Source: Endomychus coccineus (lineage: Eukaryota; Arthropoda; Insecta; Coleoptera; Endomychidae). From it: a DNA stretch of 64,000 bases. A program made the position numbers and the translations under genes. Below, one piece after another: positions 23,903 to 34,923 of this stretch (position 1 is its first letter; every line of letters begins with the position of its first letter). Below the pieces are notes generated by a model. That model saw only the letters and a program-made list of their open reading frames with translations, had not been told where the DNA came from and did not search any database. Location: assembly GCA_958510875.1 (NCBI GenBank), contig OY294070.1:114556703-114620702 (forward strand), given 5' to 3'.

Positions 23903-25185
23903 GAATTGAGATGAGGTTTTCTGCATCCGATTCAAAAAATGATTTAGAAATTTTGTGCCTTGTTTGTTCTTTGCGGAAAAAATTTAATGCATTTCTATAG
24001 TCAAAAAATGCATTTTTCTGAGTGCCCTTTTTGAGGTGAATAAAAAAACGGGTTCGAATTGGTTTCTCGGGGGTTTTGGAGGTCTCAGACCACGAATGTG
24101 CTGTCAAAGAAATTCCCTGAGGTCCCCTTGTACCATCCCCGGGATATCCAGGGTCCTGACGCCCTGAATATCGATGAATTTTATTAGAAAATTAATTTTG
24201 ATGTTAGTTAACTGTTCGAGAAGTGGTACAAAGGTTGCTAGTGTTGATTATGACAAGAAAAAATTCTCCTGCAATACCTGGTGGTACCCTGAGACCGAGT
24301 AACCATGTCATCTTCTAGGAATTCCTTGATTTTCCTCCATAAAACACGTTCTTCAGAATGTTCTGCGAATTAGCTGTGGGTGTTTCCGGGTCTCTGTGTA
24401 TGTACGTCATATTCTAGAAATTTGTTCACTTTTCCTCGAAAAATGTAACAGTTTCTGGCTTTCGAGGGTTTTCAAAGTCGCCGATCACTGGTCGCTGGAC
24501 CCCTGTGTATCTACGTCATCTTCTAGGAACGAGCTTTCTGAGTATCATAATTATGATCGACGACATTAGAAACCCCCGAGAGCCAGAATTTGTTACCTTT
24601 TATTAAGAATAATGAACGAATTCCTAGAAAATGACGCATATACACAGAGACTCGGAAACACCCCCAGGTAATTTGCAGAGCATTGTGAGTGTCATAGTCG
24701 TGATCGGCGACTTCGAAAGCCCCGATAGCCAGATATTATTACATTTTATGAAGAAAATTGCACAAATTCGTAGAAGATGACGTGGTTACCCGGTCTCAGG
24801 ATATCATCAAGTATTGCAGAAGAGTTTTTTCACGTCTTAATCATCACTAGCAACCTTTATATCACCTCTCGAATAGATAACAAATATCAAAAATAATATT
24901 CTAATGAAATTCATCGATATCTGGGGCATTTGGACTCTGTATACCCAGGAGATGGTCCAAGGGAACGTCAGGGAATTTTTTTATAGCATATCCATGTTCA
25001 GCAACCCCAAAAACCCCCGAGAAACCAATTCGAGTTCGTTTTTTTATTCACCTCAAATGGTGCACTCAGAAAAATGCATTTTTCGTTCATTGAAATGCTT
25101 TAGATTTTTCCACAAAAAATAAACCGGGCACGAAATTTCTAAATCATTTTCTGAATCGAATGCAGAAAACCGCATCTCAGTTCAT
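23903..25185. mobile_element. Foldback element D
   Basis: A 1.28 kb inverted repeat. AATTGAGATGAGGTTTTCTG (23904) pairs with the complement ending near 25185; GAATTGGTTTCTCGGGGGTTTT near 24056 pairs with AAAACCCCCGAGAAACCAATTC near 25010. Sub-repeats contain GATCGGCGACTTCGAAAGCC and relatives (about 24478, 24553, 24695), plus TACGTCATCTTCTAGGAA blocks. No coding capacity. Confidence 0.75.
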
Positions 25186-25269
25186 CCAACTGCGCCGACT
25201 TTGAATGGTTTGACCTATTTTAGTGCATTATTCCCTCGACTAACAAGAAACTGAACTAAAAACAATAAC

Positions 25270-25745
25270 AGACAAGAAGTTTTATTCCCCAAATACCTTC
25301 GAAACTCTCAAATGCATATCGCACTCGTTTTCTCACTCGTACTAGCTGTGGTGGTGATTCTTGCACCCCTATAACCTGGCCAAATATGTGGGATACATCT
25401 TTTTCATTGATTGCCTACAAATATTCTATAGCGGTATCCATACAATTTAGTGCCATCACCTCAACATCACAAACATCATTTTTGATTTCTTGTACCACAA
25501 AACATATAGGTATTTTTTTGATTTTTTCTTCCTCCCATTAATTCAACAAGACGAAAATTACCTTCTCGATTGTCATTCCCTCATTTTCCAGTGTTTTGAT
25601 ATCATCTCTCATATCAACTGTATCCTCATCCGATCCGTCGGACGTCGGCATATGGAACTGATGAATCATCGAATGAATCAGATGAGGATTTCAGATCAGT
25701 TTCCACTTCGGTATCTTTTTCCGTTCGACAGAATTTGAATTATTT
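25270..25745 (-). pseudogene. Possible transposase C-terminal tail (pogo/Tigger-like)
   Basis: The minus strand has a longish frame with SDGSDEDTVDMRDDIKTLEN, then after stops IKKIPICFVVQEIKNDVC, DVEVMAL and NEKDVSHIFGQVIG. An acidic linker followed by a G-x-F-V-L-V-x-F...Y-V/C-x-V-Q...D-V-E-x-M...E-D-V-S module is found at the end of several insect pogo/Tigger-like and uncharacterised proteins. At least two stops and a frameshift are present. The family assignment is uncertain; an exapted host exon is less likely. Confidence 0.3.
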
Positions 25746-26039
25746 TGGTTTTGTTTTTTTTAACCGGTGCCTTGGTAATTATTCTGGGTTTTCTGTTTTT
25801 CTCAAGGTTTTTCCTCTACGCTCTAGTGGTTTCTAATTGAGACACACTCAGATCAGTTTTAAAGGCCTTCGGAAAAACGTTTCAGTTCGAACGATGTACT
25901 TCACAATATACACAAGTGACGCCGAGTTATTCATAAACAAATGCGAAAGGAGAACCTATAATGTTAGAAGTACATCGTGTGAGTCAGCGATATTGAGAGA
26001 GGAGATGTGCATTCGTATTTTTCTAAAGGTTTGGAGGTG

Positions 26040-26640
26040 ATGAGGAACTAGGCAAAGAGTTTCACAACCTCTCCGTTCGATAGAAGAATAAAGTCTGGTA
26101 GGAAGGTGTCCAGATCTTGAGCGTGACCAGCTTCAGCCCGTCTATTCCGCCTACCTGGAATCTCTCATGGTGGAATAACAGATGACATTTCTGATGAACA
26201 CCGACGATGGAATTATCTATATACAAGAGAGATTGTCAACCTTGATGTTCTAGAGGTCTTACGATTTCGTGTGTGAAATCATCAATTAGATGAATAGCTC
26301 TTTTCTGGATAGAATCCTAGAGCTTCTGCTTATGTTTGGAAGCTGAACTCCAAACATGTGGACAGTACTTCAGGACAGGTCTAATCTATGCTTGGGGATT
26401 ATGAGGAGCTACTGGGATGTAAGGTAGCTGTTGGCACGGAATAGAAAACCAAGTTTTTGGAGAGCCGTTGGGGCAATAGACCTCACATGATCATCCAATG
26501 AGAGGATACTGTTGGTGATGATGCCGAGAATGAATATGGGAGACTTCATTCTCATTGATACTTTTGAGTTGATATCTTCAAAATATCGAATTATTGATTC
26601 TAAAAAGTACTCGTTTATGTATCTGTTATATTTTCGCCAC
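26040..26640 (-). pseudogene. LINE reverse transcriptase C-terminal relic
   Basis: Minus-strand order: SPIFILGIITNSILSLDDHV then APTALQKLGFLFRANSYL (about 26560-26410); IRPVLKYCPHVWSSASKHKQ (about 26385-26325); IQKRAIHLIDD (about 26310-26280); CHLLFHHERFQVGGIDGLK (about 26185-26130). The tail is LWNSLPSS-like. It belongs to the same family as 130-912. The active-site half is missing, so this is 5'-truncated with several stops. Confidence 0.7.
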
Positions 26641-26649
26641 ATTCAAATC

Positions 26650-28720
26650 TAGTGGACAACGCACATTGCATCATCGTAACAAACTGTAATTAAACTGTAT
26701 GCCATTTCCATTTAGGTGCAGCACCATATAATGTCAGAAGGTTAAGTTAAGTTCAGTCTCCTCAAACGTCAGCTCTACTTGGTAGAATGCCTGCAGAAAC
26801 CCTATTGAAATACTAACGAGAAACTGAAAACACGGAAAATTGATGCGTTTAAAAGGACAGAAAAAAATGAGGTGGAACGGCCGCTCCATAGTCGGATTGC
26901 AAGGAAGTCTCCATCGGACCAAGAAAATATTTGTTCTGTATATCTAGAAGCCATCTCAGATAAGATAATGAGAAATAAAACAATATTTGCGAACTAAGAC
27001 TTGTCTATTGAACTCGAGTTAATCGATGAGGGTTATTCGAATGGAGCAGATTTCGATCTAGATTCGAAATGAAAGATTCTCTTCTTCATGAATTAGTAGA
27101 TTTATTGGTTCGTCATTATCATAAAATCAACCAGACAACGATATTTACTAAAATTGTTATTTAAGTTATGGCGGATGCGCCGGTATATTAAAAAGAATAT
27201 CAATGAGGCATAGCTCTTTTGATAAAGCTATGGATAGGTTTGATACAATCCGAACATCCTAGGGAGGTATTTTACAGTAATCGTGACGATCTATTTTATT
27301 ACCTTGAGGACATTTTGACGAATGGAGATACATTCCTCATACATTAAACAAATCGAAATCGTTGTACTTGGAGTTTACTTGACACAAAGGATAGAAATTT
27401 GGATGAACTTACCAATCATTGTCTTGAAATTATCGAACAAGTTGATTTTAATGATGATAATAATAATAATATGTTATTGATTCTTACTAAACTTTTCAAT
27501 ATATTTTTCTAGAGACGAAATAAACATCAACAACATCGGAAAATAGCATTGTATACCATTCACACATTTCTACCCAAATATATTGAGCCATGCTTCGCCT
27601 CATTCCAATCTTAATATGATTTCAGAAAGTAGAGCGCTTACGTATGAAGTGATATTCCAAGAATGTCTACTGTTATACAAATACAGTCGAGACATTCTTC
27701 ATGTAAAAATATGTGTATAGTTCAGGCATATTCATACAGTTCATTTATTTCATTTCCTATCTTCGATAATCAGACCTATTCTATTTGCAAATAGCAATAT
27801 CGTCCAGTGAAAAATACTGCTTCCACGGCAAGATTCACAATATTGACACCCGCCGGTTGCTTGGCAGAGCTAAATCTTCTTAAGTGAATATGCAGGTATG
27901 GCGTATCCCTGAGGATTCTTGTTTGAGATAATCTACATGTAATTTGAAAGGAACAACATTGGTAGAACTAACTAAATAAAATTTATGGAAACCAAATTAA
28001 CGAATAAAATAAAATATGACGGTTTAAAATGAGTGCGGTAAATTTGTTAATACTTAAGCTGAACAATAAAAAACAATGATAAATAGTTTCAAAATTAGTT
28101 CAGTCAATTCATTGATTCTCCATTATAGGTGAATGAAAAAACTTTACTCACATTATTCAGATGCATGAGTACACACGCGAGAAGGAAGTTCGAAGTTTCC
28201 TCTGTCGGTGGCTTATATTGACTTTATTGATGAAATCAAGCAATTTAGGATTCACTTGGTAAATGAACTTGTCCGGCAGAATAATGAACCATAATGCTGA
28301 CATCTCAGTTCTACTTATAATTTGCAATATAAAAGTATCTGAGAATGAAATGAACACCAACTGACAGAAAATAAATTCAAAAAAATATCTGAAAGATTAT
28401 AATGTGAATAAAAATGATATACGATATCGAAGAAAAATATAGATTGGTGATAATTGAATTAGGTGAAAACGGAAACGTGACAATATTGCTATTTTGGTCA
28501 TCAATTTTGCAGTTTTTTAGAGAAATCTTGCTATCAATATTGCTACCTCAGGAACCTCATAATTGTACTTGCCAAGCTCAACAAAGCAAGATAAGGAGTA
28601 TGGCAGAGAATCTCTTGTTTTATCATTATTTCCTCCAAGAGTTCGAAAGGTAGTTAATGAAAAATGTATTTGATTTACTTTAGAATATTTAATTTTAAGG
28701 GAGAATCGTAGCTCACAATA
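26650..28720. other. No assigned gene; one unusually open segment
   Basis: Most of this is featureless AT-rich DNA. The segment 27207-27509 (plus) stays open for 101 codons except for one TAA at 27345. It reads like protein: REVFYSNRDDLFYYLEDIL, then WSLLDTKDRNLDELTNHC and LEIIEQVDFNDDNNNNMLL. A 31-codon ATG frame (MKDSLLHELVDLLVRHYHK...) lies just upstream at 27069. I do not recognise either. They could be a decayed host exon, a viral relic or an unlisted transposon protein. Confidence 0.3.
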
Positions 28721-28729
28721 TCGCCATAT

Positions 28730-29665
28730 CAGAGACCTCAGCAATCCCTTCAATTTGCCAACAGAAGATTCCACCAAACTATTCCGCCTGAATAAAATAG
28801 CTGCATGATATAATAGAAGATTTGAAGAAATTTGATGATGAACAAATTAGAAAAGATACTTGAAAATTTCAAATTTGACACTAATTTGTTAAAGTTTTTG
28901 CAACTTTCCACATTTTTTGGTCGTGGCAGCTGCCAAACTAATTTTGGTGAAGATCTGAATCTCGGAGAAAGAGTCAACCTGTTATTAGTAGAAGTATGAA
29001 TGAAGCTAGCTCACTTATATCAACACATTTCTACCACGTTATGTCAAATTTCTGTCCAGTGATGAGGATGTGAGAAAAGCTGAGAATAGGCTAGTTTTGG
29101 AGTACCTACACTATTGAATAAGTGGAATCTTATCTTTACAAATCTAGTTTTATAAATGCAAATTTTGACTTTCCTAATGCAATAGGCACACTCAATTGTA
29201 CTTCATGCCATATTTTATCCAAAAACTGATGACTCCATACATCCAGCAGCTGCTTATATCAACAGGAAGGGTTTTCACAGTATAGATGTCCAAGCTGTAG
29301 GTATAACTAAAATAATTTTTTTTCTGAAATTTGATGAAATATTTGTCGCAAATTTGATAATTACAAATATGAATGCCCAGTATAGTTGAGGCACCCATGA
29401 TTCAGATATTGGGAATGTTTCAAAGATTCACCGTCATATGAAAAGAAAGTATGTTGAAGGCAGAAGAAATTATTTCTTCTAGGAGATTCTGGGTATCCCA
29501 TCCAGCACTGGATGATGACGTAATTCCTCAACACTCTGCCTAACTGTTCTGGAGAAACAAACAATATTATGCATCATCGGACAAGAAATGTTGATGGAAG
29601 AGGCTTTGTAAATGTGAAAGCCCGTCTTCGGAAGAATATTGCTTTCCACTAAAGCCACCGTATAG
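28730..29665 (+). pseudogene. PIF/Harbinger transposase relic
   Basis: Family order is visible through many frame changes. A KLFRLNKIAA segment (about 28775) is followed by a VFATFHIFWSWQLPN stretch (about 28890-28940). Then come SQPVISRSMNEASSLIST (about 28975-29025) and FPNAIGTLNCTSCHI (about 29170-29215; catalytic Asp of the D-x-T motif changed to Asn). AAAYINRKGFHSIDVQAV-like coding lies at about 29245-29300. LLGDSGYPIQHWMMT (about 29480-29522) has the second catalytic Asp in G-D-S-G-Y. GRGFVNVKARLRKNIAFH (about 29595-29650) is the place of the terminal Glu region. The length fits a HARBI1-type protein, but the copy is non-functional. Confidence 0.7.
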
Positions 29666-29674
29666 CATCTCGGA

Positions 29675-30856
29675 TCATTTACTTATGTTATGTTTCACAC
29701 AACGTTTATAGATAGCGAATCGTTCTTCTGAATAGAATGTAAGTGCTCCAGCCGAACTCAAAACATATGAACAGTACTCCAGAACAGGTAGAAACTGAGC
29801 TTTATAGATCATGAGGAGCTGTTGAGATGTTGAGTAGCTCTTGGCACGAAGCAGTATAAGCAAGTTTTGTGAAGCGGTTTTTGCAATGAACTCCACATGA
29901 TCATTCCAAGAGGGGGTGTTGTTGGTGTGATGCCGAGCATGAATATGAGAGACTCCATTCGAATAATTGTACCAGACATCTTCATCTTAGGGATTGTGAG
30001 AGCCGCCTTCCTGGAGAAGTTGCAAGCTTGAGTATTGGTTGCATTAAAATCTACTGGATTATCAGCTTTCCATTTCAAAATCATTGCTAGATCTCCATTA
30101 ATTGCGTCAACCTATCTCTGTATTGTTTCTTTGGCTTCACTGGATGGTATAGAGACTGTAGATGAGGAAGCGGTATGAAGTGTACCATCATCTGCAAAAC
30201 TGTGAACGAGACAGGAGGTCACTTCCAACAGATCGTTGAAAATGAACAGAAGCAAAGCTGGTGCCAATACAGTTACCTGTGGAGCTTCGTGAACCTTCAT
30301 ATGTCGAGATATATTTGAGAAAAAAGTCGGTAGTAGGCGACAACGTTGGAGCGGCAAACCGTATGACGGAAGCTCCTCAAGAAGGCCTTGGTGCCAGATT
30401 CGGTCGAATGCTTTGGAGATATTCAATTTTTCAGCTAGAGATTCCTTTCATAATTTTTAATTGATTTCTGCCATACACGCGTTACGTAGGCTAGCAGGTC
30501 ATCTATTGATCTCTGCTGACGGAAGTCATATTGCTGGTTATTCACCATTTTGGAGCTCTGTAGGTATTGGATGAGCTCAATATTGATGGCTTTCTACATC
30601 ACTTTAGTGATCACAGATGATATTGCAATGGGTCTATGATTATCAGGAAGGGTCTTAGAACAGGTTGGACCTTACCTGTTTCCCACCAGGAAGGAAACAC
30701 ACAAGGTTTGTATAAAAGGGTAAACAATAATTTGGGGTCAAAAAATTTACCGATCGAATAACCTTGTGACATTGACAAATGTCTTATAATTTTAATACAT
30801 TTCTCAAGCACGCTGCTTTCGAAAACTGTCATAAAATTATTATATAGGACTATCAC
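29675..30856 (-). pseudogene. LINE reverse transcriptase relic (Jockey/CR1-like)
   Basis: Minus-strand order: KPCVFPSWWETGKVQPVLRP (about 30720-30650); MVNNQQYDFRQQRSIDDLLA (about 30545-30490); LDISKAFDRIWHQGLLEELP-like (about 30426-30370). Then QVTVLAPALLLFIFNDLLEV (about 30280-30220), in place of P-Q-G-S-V-L-x-P-x-L-F, and SFADDGTLHTA (about 30205-30170) with the FADD catalytic pair kept. The C-terminal part follows (LLILLRAKSYSTSQQLLMIY, about 29860-29800). Several frames are needed. The recombinase element at 30871 lies immediately upstream of this relic. Confidence 0.75.
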
Positions 30857-31300
30857 AACTCATAATTATTTTTCCTACAAGCGTGCGTGATTCACCCTCT
30901 ACCCGCACGCAATTCAGTTTGGAAAGTGTAATTTTCCCACAGTTGTGCGGGAAAAGTTTTCCCACACTAGTGCGGGAGAAACATTTATATGATATCCTCG
31001 TAAAATATAAGTGGTGGGTGACAAAATATGAAAGTTCAAGCTTTTTTGTTGCAATACTAAGTGAGTTTGTTCAAAATCATACATCATTTTGCACTATTTA
31101 TTGAAAAAATGAACAAATATTGATGAATAAAAATGTATTGTTATGAAAATCACCCTATATATAGGCTTTGATTGATCTGATAACGAGTAGGTAACAATTG
31201 ATGTTGTCATGCCGATCAATACACAAATTTGTTTGTAATTGTCAGAGTGACAGACAAAGCGTTACTTATATGAAATTTTCGATTCAGTGAAATTGCCACA

Positions 31301-32451
31301 ATGGATTATTCATCTGATGAAGAACTTCCACAAGAAATCGTGCAAGCAGCTACAGATGCGAACTTAGAGTTATTGCCAACGAAATCTAAACAAAGGTATG
31401 AGAAGCAATACACGAGTTTTATTGAATAGGCAACAATAAAAAAGTGAAAACACCAAATAAAGAAGAAGTATTCTTGGCTTATTTTCTAGAAATGTCTAAA
31501 ACGTGGAAGCCGAACACTTTATGGGCAAGATATTCAATGTTGAAGAGTATATTCAAAGTAAAGCAAAATTTGGATATTAGCAAATTTTACAAAATAACTG
31601 CATTCATTAAAAAACAGAATGTCGGTTTTCGACCGAAAAAGGCCAAAATCTTCACTCAAGAAGACGTTTCAAAATTTATGACTGAAGCACCCGATGACAT
31701 ATACCTCATGATTAAGTTAGTAGCAATTTTTGGATTAGCTGGTGCTTGCAGACGAGAAGAGCTGACAAAACTCACCATTGACGACATAGACCACAAAGAA
31801 AAAGAAATTGTTAATATCAAGGATTCCAAAAATCATTCCTCTAGATCCTTCGTGATATCTGAAGAAGCAAATGATGGTTATTTTTTGAACGTATACAGAA
31901 ATTATGTACATTTACGTCCAAAAGAGACTCCTCACCGTCGTTAATTCTTGTATTACAAAAGTGGAAAATGTACTGTGCAATGTGTAGGGATCAATACCAT
32001 AGGAAAGATACCCTCCGAAATAGCAGTATATCTGCGCCTTCAAAATCCAGAGCTTTACACTGGTCACAGCTTCAGGCGTTCCTCAGCCACTTTACTTGCT
32101 GACTGTGGTGTGGGTATAACTAATATCAAACGCCTAGGAGGATGGAAATCGACTTCAGTTGCAGAGGGGTATTTAGAAGACTCCACCAATCGAAAAAAAG
32201 AAATGTCCAACAAAATTCTCAATTTGAACACTACATCGTCTTCCGGGTGCATTTTAGAACCATCCACGTCTATATCGATCGGCGACGATTTGATGCCTGT
32301 GCCTGCACATTCGATTTATTTCGATAATGTATTGCCCGAGTTACCTTCTTCTTCAGGAAATCAGCCATCTTCAAAAAATATGCTGGTTTCCGCTATAAAT
32401 TTACATAATGCATCAAATTGTACATTTACAATAGATATTACGAATAATTAG
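31301..32451 (+). pseudogene. Crypton-like tyrosine recombinase, near-intact
   Basis: Tyrosine recombinases break and rejoin DNA through a covalent 3'-phosphotyrosine. ATG 31301 (MDYSSDEELPQEIVQAATDA) starts an acidic N-terminus followed by the SAM-like core-binding region (KTWKPNTLWARYSMLKSIF). Catalytic region: Arg in GACRREELTKL (about 31740-31770), HSFRRSSATLL (H-x-x-R, about 32063-32095), GGWKSTSVAEGYLED (Trp in place of His, then the Tyr nucleophile, about 32138-32180). A Ser/Pro-rich tail ends at TAG 32449-32451. Lesions: TAG at 31427-31429 (likely an old Trp), a one-base loss in the A-run near 31438-31442, and TAA at 31942-31944. All four catalytic positions remain. Total about 380 codons, normal for insect Crypton-type proteins. 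Confidence 0.8.
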
Positions 32452-32548
32452 TGGATAGAAAATGTTACTCTTGTTAGTTGTTTCCATTTGCATGAATAAA
32501 TAATTGAAAAAATGAATTTGTTTCCTACGCTTGTAGAAAAAGTATTGT

Positions 32549-32653
32549 TCCTAACTCATGCGGAAAGTGTCTTTCCCGCACTCGACTGCTTACCCGAACT
32601 ATGCTCCGCGGCAGTCGCGTGCGGGAAAGCATCACTTTCCGCACTTGTTAGGA
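32549..32653. repeat. Perfect-looking long palindrome at right end of recombinase element
   Basis: The left arm is 32549-32589 and the right arm 32611-32653, around a 21-base loop. The arms run TCCTAAC...GCGGAAAGTG, CTTTCCCGCAC, CGACTGC and back, with a two-base bulge and three to four mismatches. The centre loop holds CCGAACTATGCTCCGCG. A smaller imperfect palindrome, TTTCCTACGCTTGTAGAAA, sits at 32522-32540. Such structures could be recombinase binding or folding sites. Confidence 0.75.
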
Positions 32654-32669
32654 AAATTACTAATACTCC

Positions 32670-33845
32670 ACTTAATTCCCATATGTAGATGTCATAATGA
32701 ATGAAACAAATCCAAACTATCCCTAGCCATCAATTTTTTATTGGAATTTCACAACAGACAATTTGATTGGATTATCTTTCATGATATCCAGGAATAACGT
32801 CCAATGAGTGCTTTAGAAACTCTAACCAAGAGGAAAAATCGAGGGGATTTCTTACTATCACTTTATCACAAAGCCTGCTAACTCGCAAAGGGGATGCCCA
32901 CAAATTGTATGAATTTGTGACAAGGTTACTTCAACAGTTTACTCCATCTTATGTTGAAGTGATAAGTCGCATTATTCAATTGAGCATGCCTGTTTTACTC
33001 AATCAAAAAATATTAAGAAGTAATTCACAAGCCAATCTTGTTTAAATGTTACGAATTGTTTCATGCAATAAAGTCTTCACAGACGAAAAAACTTTTAATA
33101 TCGCGTCTGAGGTGAGGAAGCACAGGATTTATGTTTATCGAGATAATTCAAGCTTTATAAGAGAATGTAATAGAGGATGCATTACATGAAACTTTGTAAC
33201 TCATTGTAATTGTTCAAAGTAGAACAGTAGTACAGAATGTGTATGTAGAAACACCGAGACCATTCGTCAGATCGTAAAAGCTACAAAGATACTCGATTAC
33301 TCATTTATATCAATCTGAGACAATCAAATATACGGCTCATCTTATTTCAGTATGCTTTCCAGTGGATATAACCGAATGATATTTTGAGTTAATACAATTG
33401 ATCAACGTATTTCACATACTGAGCTAGTTTGTCTCAATGATATCATACTTTGTTCATAGAGGATAATTTGTTTTCTGTACAACTGTAAGAAAAGCTTGTC
33501 TTTTTGCATCTCTATTTATAAATGAACCATTAATTTTTTAACTGTAAAAAAATAGCTATTTATGTATCATGATACTGAATTGTAGTGTTCTAGGCTTCCG
33601 ATGCGAGGCGTAGACCTGGTTGAGCAGAACATCACGTGCCTAAACACCTTTGTGGCAATGTGTTATATACAAGATTTTTTTTAATATCGTGAAATTTCAA
33701 AAATAAATGGGAAATATGTAATGTCCTATTTTGACGACGGTCAGAACAATTTTTACTTCATCAAACTGACAAGATAATAAATCATTTTTGAAATAAACAG
33801 TGCTATACAGTTACACATGTATAGCAGAAATCTATTGAAAAATAT
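32670..33845. other. No recognisable feature
   Basis: AT-rich. A phrase CTCATTTATATCAATCT at 33300 recurs at 39779, suggesting an unclassified short repeat. No coding signal. Confidence 0.4.
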
Positions 33846-33849
33846 GAGG

Positions 33850-34420
33850 AATCTCTAGCTCTAGTATTGGACATGTCCAAAGCATTTGACCAAGTCTGGC
33901 ACCAAGGTCTTCTTGGGAAATTTCCGCCATTTGATTTGCCATCTCAAGTTTGTGGCTTACTATCGAGTTGTCTTTCAGATAGATCACTCAATATGGTGGT
34001 TGAATAAGTACCCTCCGATACAATATCTATTAACGCTGGTGTGGCACAGGGACCTGTGTTAGTACCAACTTTGTTTCTGCTACCTATCAACGATCGACAC
34101 CTGTCACGTCCACAACTTTGCAGATCAAGGTACACTCCATACTTCTCTCTCATTCAGAGCCCCTTTACCATTCAATTAAGCCGGAGGAGCGAAACAGACA
34201 GGGTGAAATAATCAATGGAGATCTGGATACTGCTCTGAAATGAGGGTCTGATGATCTAGTAGAGTTTAACGCAACCAAACCTCAAGTTTGCATCTTCTCC
34301 AGGAATGTGGATCCCACAATCCCTAATATAATGATGTTAGTTTCAACTATTCGATATCCAACGTTGGAATCACCACCAACAGTACCCCCTCATGAGACGA
34401 TCATTGAGGTTCATTGCAGG
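33850..34420 (+). pseudogene. LINE reverse transcriptase relic, palm part
   Basis: The plus strand encodes LVLDMSKAFDQVWHQGLLGK (about 33862-33920) and CLSDRSLNMVVE (about 33970-34005). Then comes INAGVAQGPVLVPTLFLLPI (about 34030-34090), standing in for G-V-P-Q-G-S-V-L-x-P-x-L-F. After the lost FADD region it continues with a piece matching the start of the relic at 130 (AGAGCCCCTTTACCATTCAA). It is the same LINE family as 130-912 and 29675-30856. Confidence 0.7.
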
Positions 34421-34429
34421 AACCAATTC

Positions 34430-34920
34430 ACAAAAACAATTCTGATTTATCAATGTGATAACAACAAATTGGTGATGCTTTCGACCTTTGATGAGTGAAG
34501 TTTCTGTTGACAATGTCTACAACTTCAAAAAGGGAAAATGAACTTAGCTCGGGAATAAGCATGAGTAATGGCAAGCAAGAGACAAATTTGTTGTTATCAC
34601 GTTAGTCAATCAAAATAGGAGACTAAACTGAAATACTTTTACACAAACAACTCTAATAATAATTGGTAATAATTTTGATAATGTTGCTTCTACAAAATTT
34701 CTTCCTAAGTAGTGTAGCGGTGTATGGTAACAGTGAACATGGTTCTAAGCAAAGAAAACATTTTTAATTTTGTGAAAGCAACATTTTCAAAAACATTTCC
34801 TATCATTAATAGAATTATATGTAAAAAAGTGTTCTACTTCCCTATTCTGATTGATCACCGTGATAACAACAACACCATTGGAGAATACATAGATCCATAT
34901 GTAACAAATTTGATTGACTG
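34430..34920. other. No recognisable gene
   Basis: Two related phrases, TGTGATAACAACAAATTGGTG (34455) and CGTGATAACAACAACACCATTGG (34859), point to a local duplication. Nothing else can be supported. Confidence 0.35.
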
Positions 34921-34923
34921 TGT

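Larger units (their letters stand above)
30871..32655 (+). mobile_element. Tyrosine-recombinase (Crypton-like) element with palindromic ends
   Basis: Outer inverted ends are TTTCCTACAAG (30871) and CTTGTTAGGAAA (32655). Both termini are packed with GTGCGGGAA-type motifs: left at about 30895-30985, right at about 32557-32645. The right end folds into a hairpin with arms of about 40 bp. A possible 6 bp flank duplication, ATTATT (30865-30870) and ATTACT (32656-32661), could be chance in AT-rich DNA. Between the ends is a single gene for a tyrosine recombinase and no reverse transcriptase, which separates it from DIRS/Ngaro elements. Classical Cryptons lack TIRs, so the palindromic termini are the odd feature. 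Confidence 0.65.

Noticed and set aside
15081..25185. Repeated short units considered as a CRISPR array.
   Set aside because: Units are long, diverged, inverted between arms, without regular unique spacers, in a eukaryotic genome.
31139..31300. Sequence upstream of the recombinase ATG examined for a promoter.
   Set aside because: AT-rich with TATATATA-like strings at 31157, but nothing distinguishes it from background.
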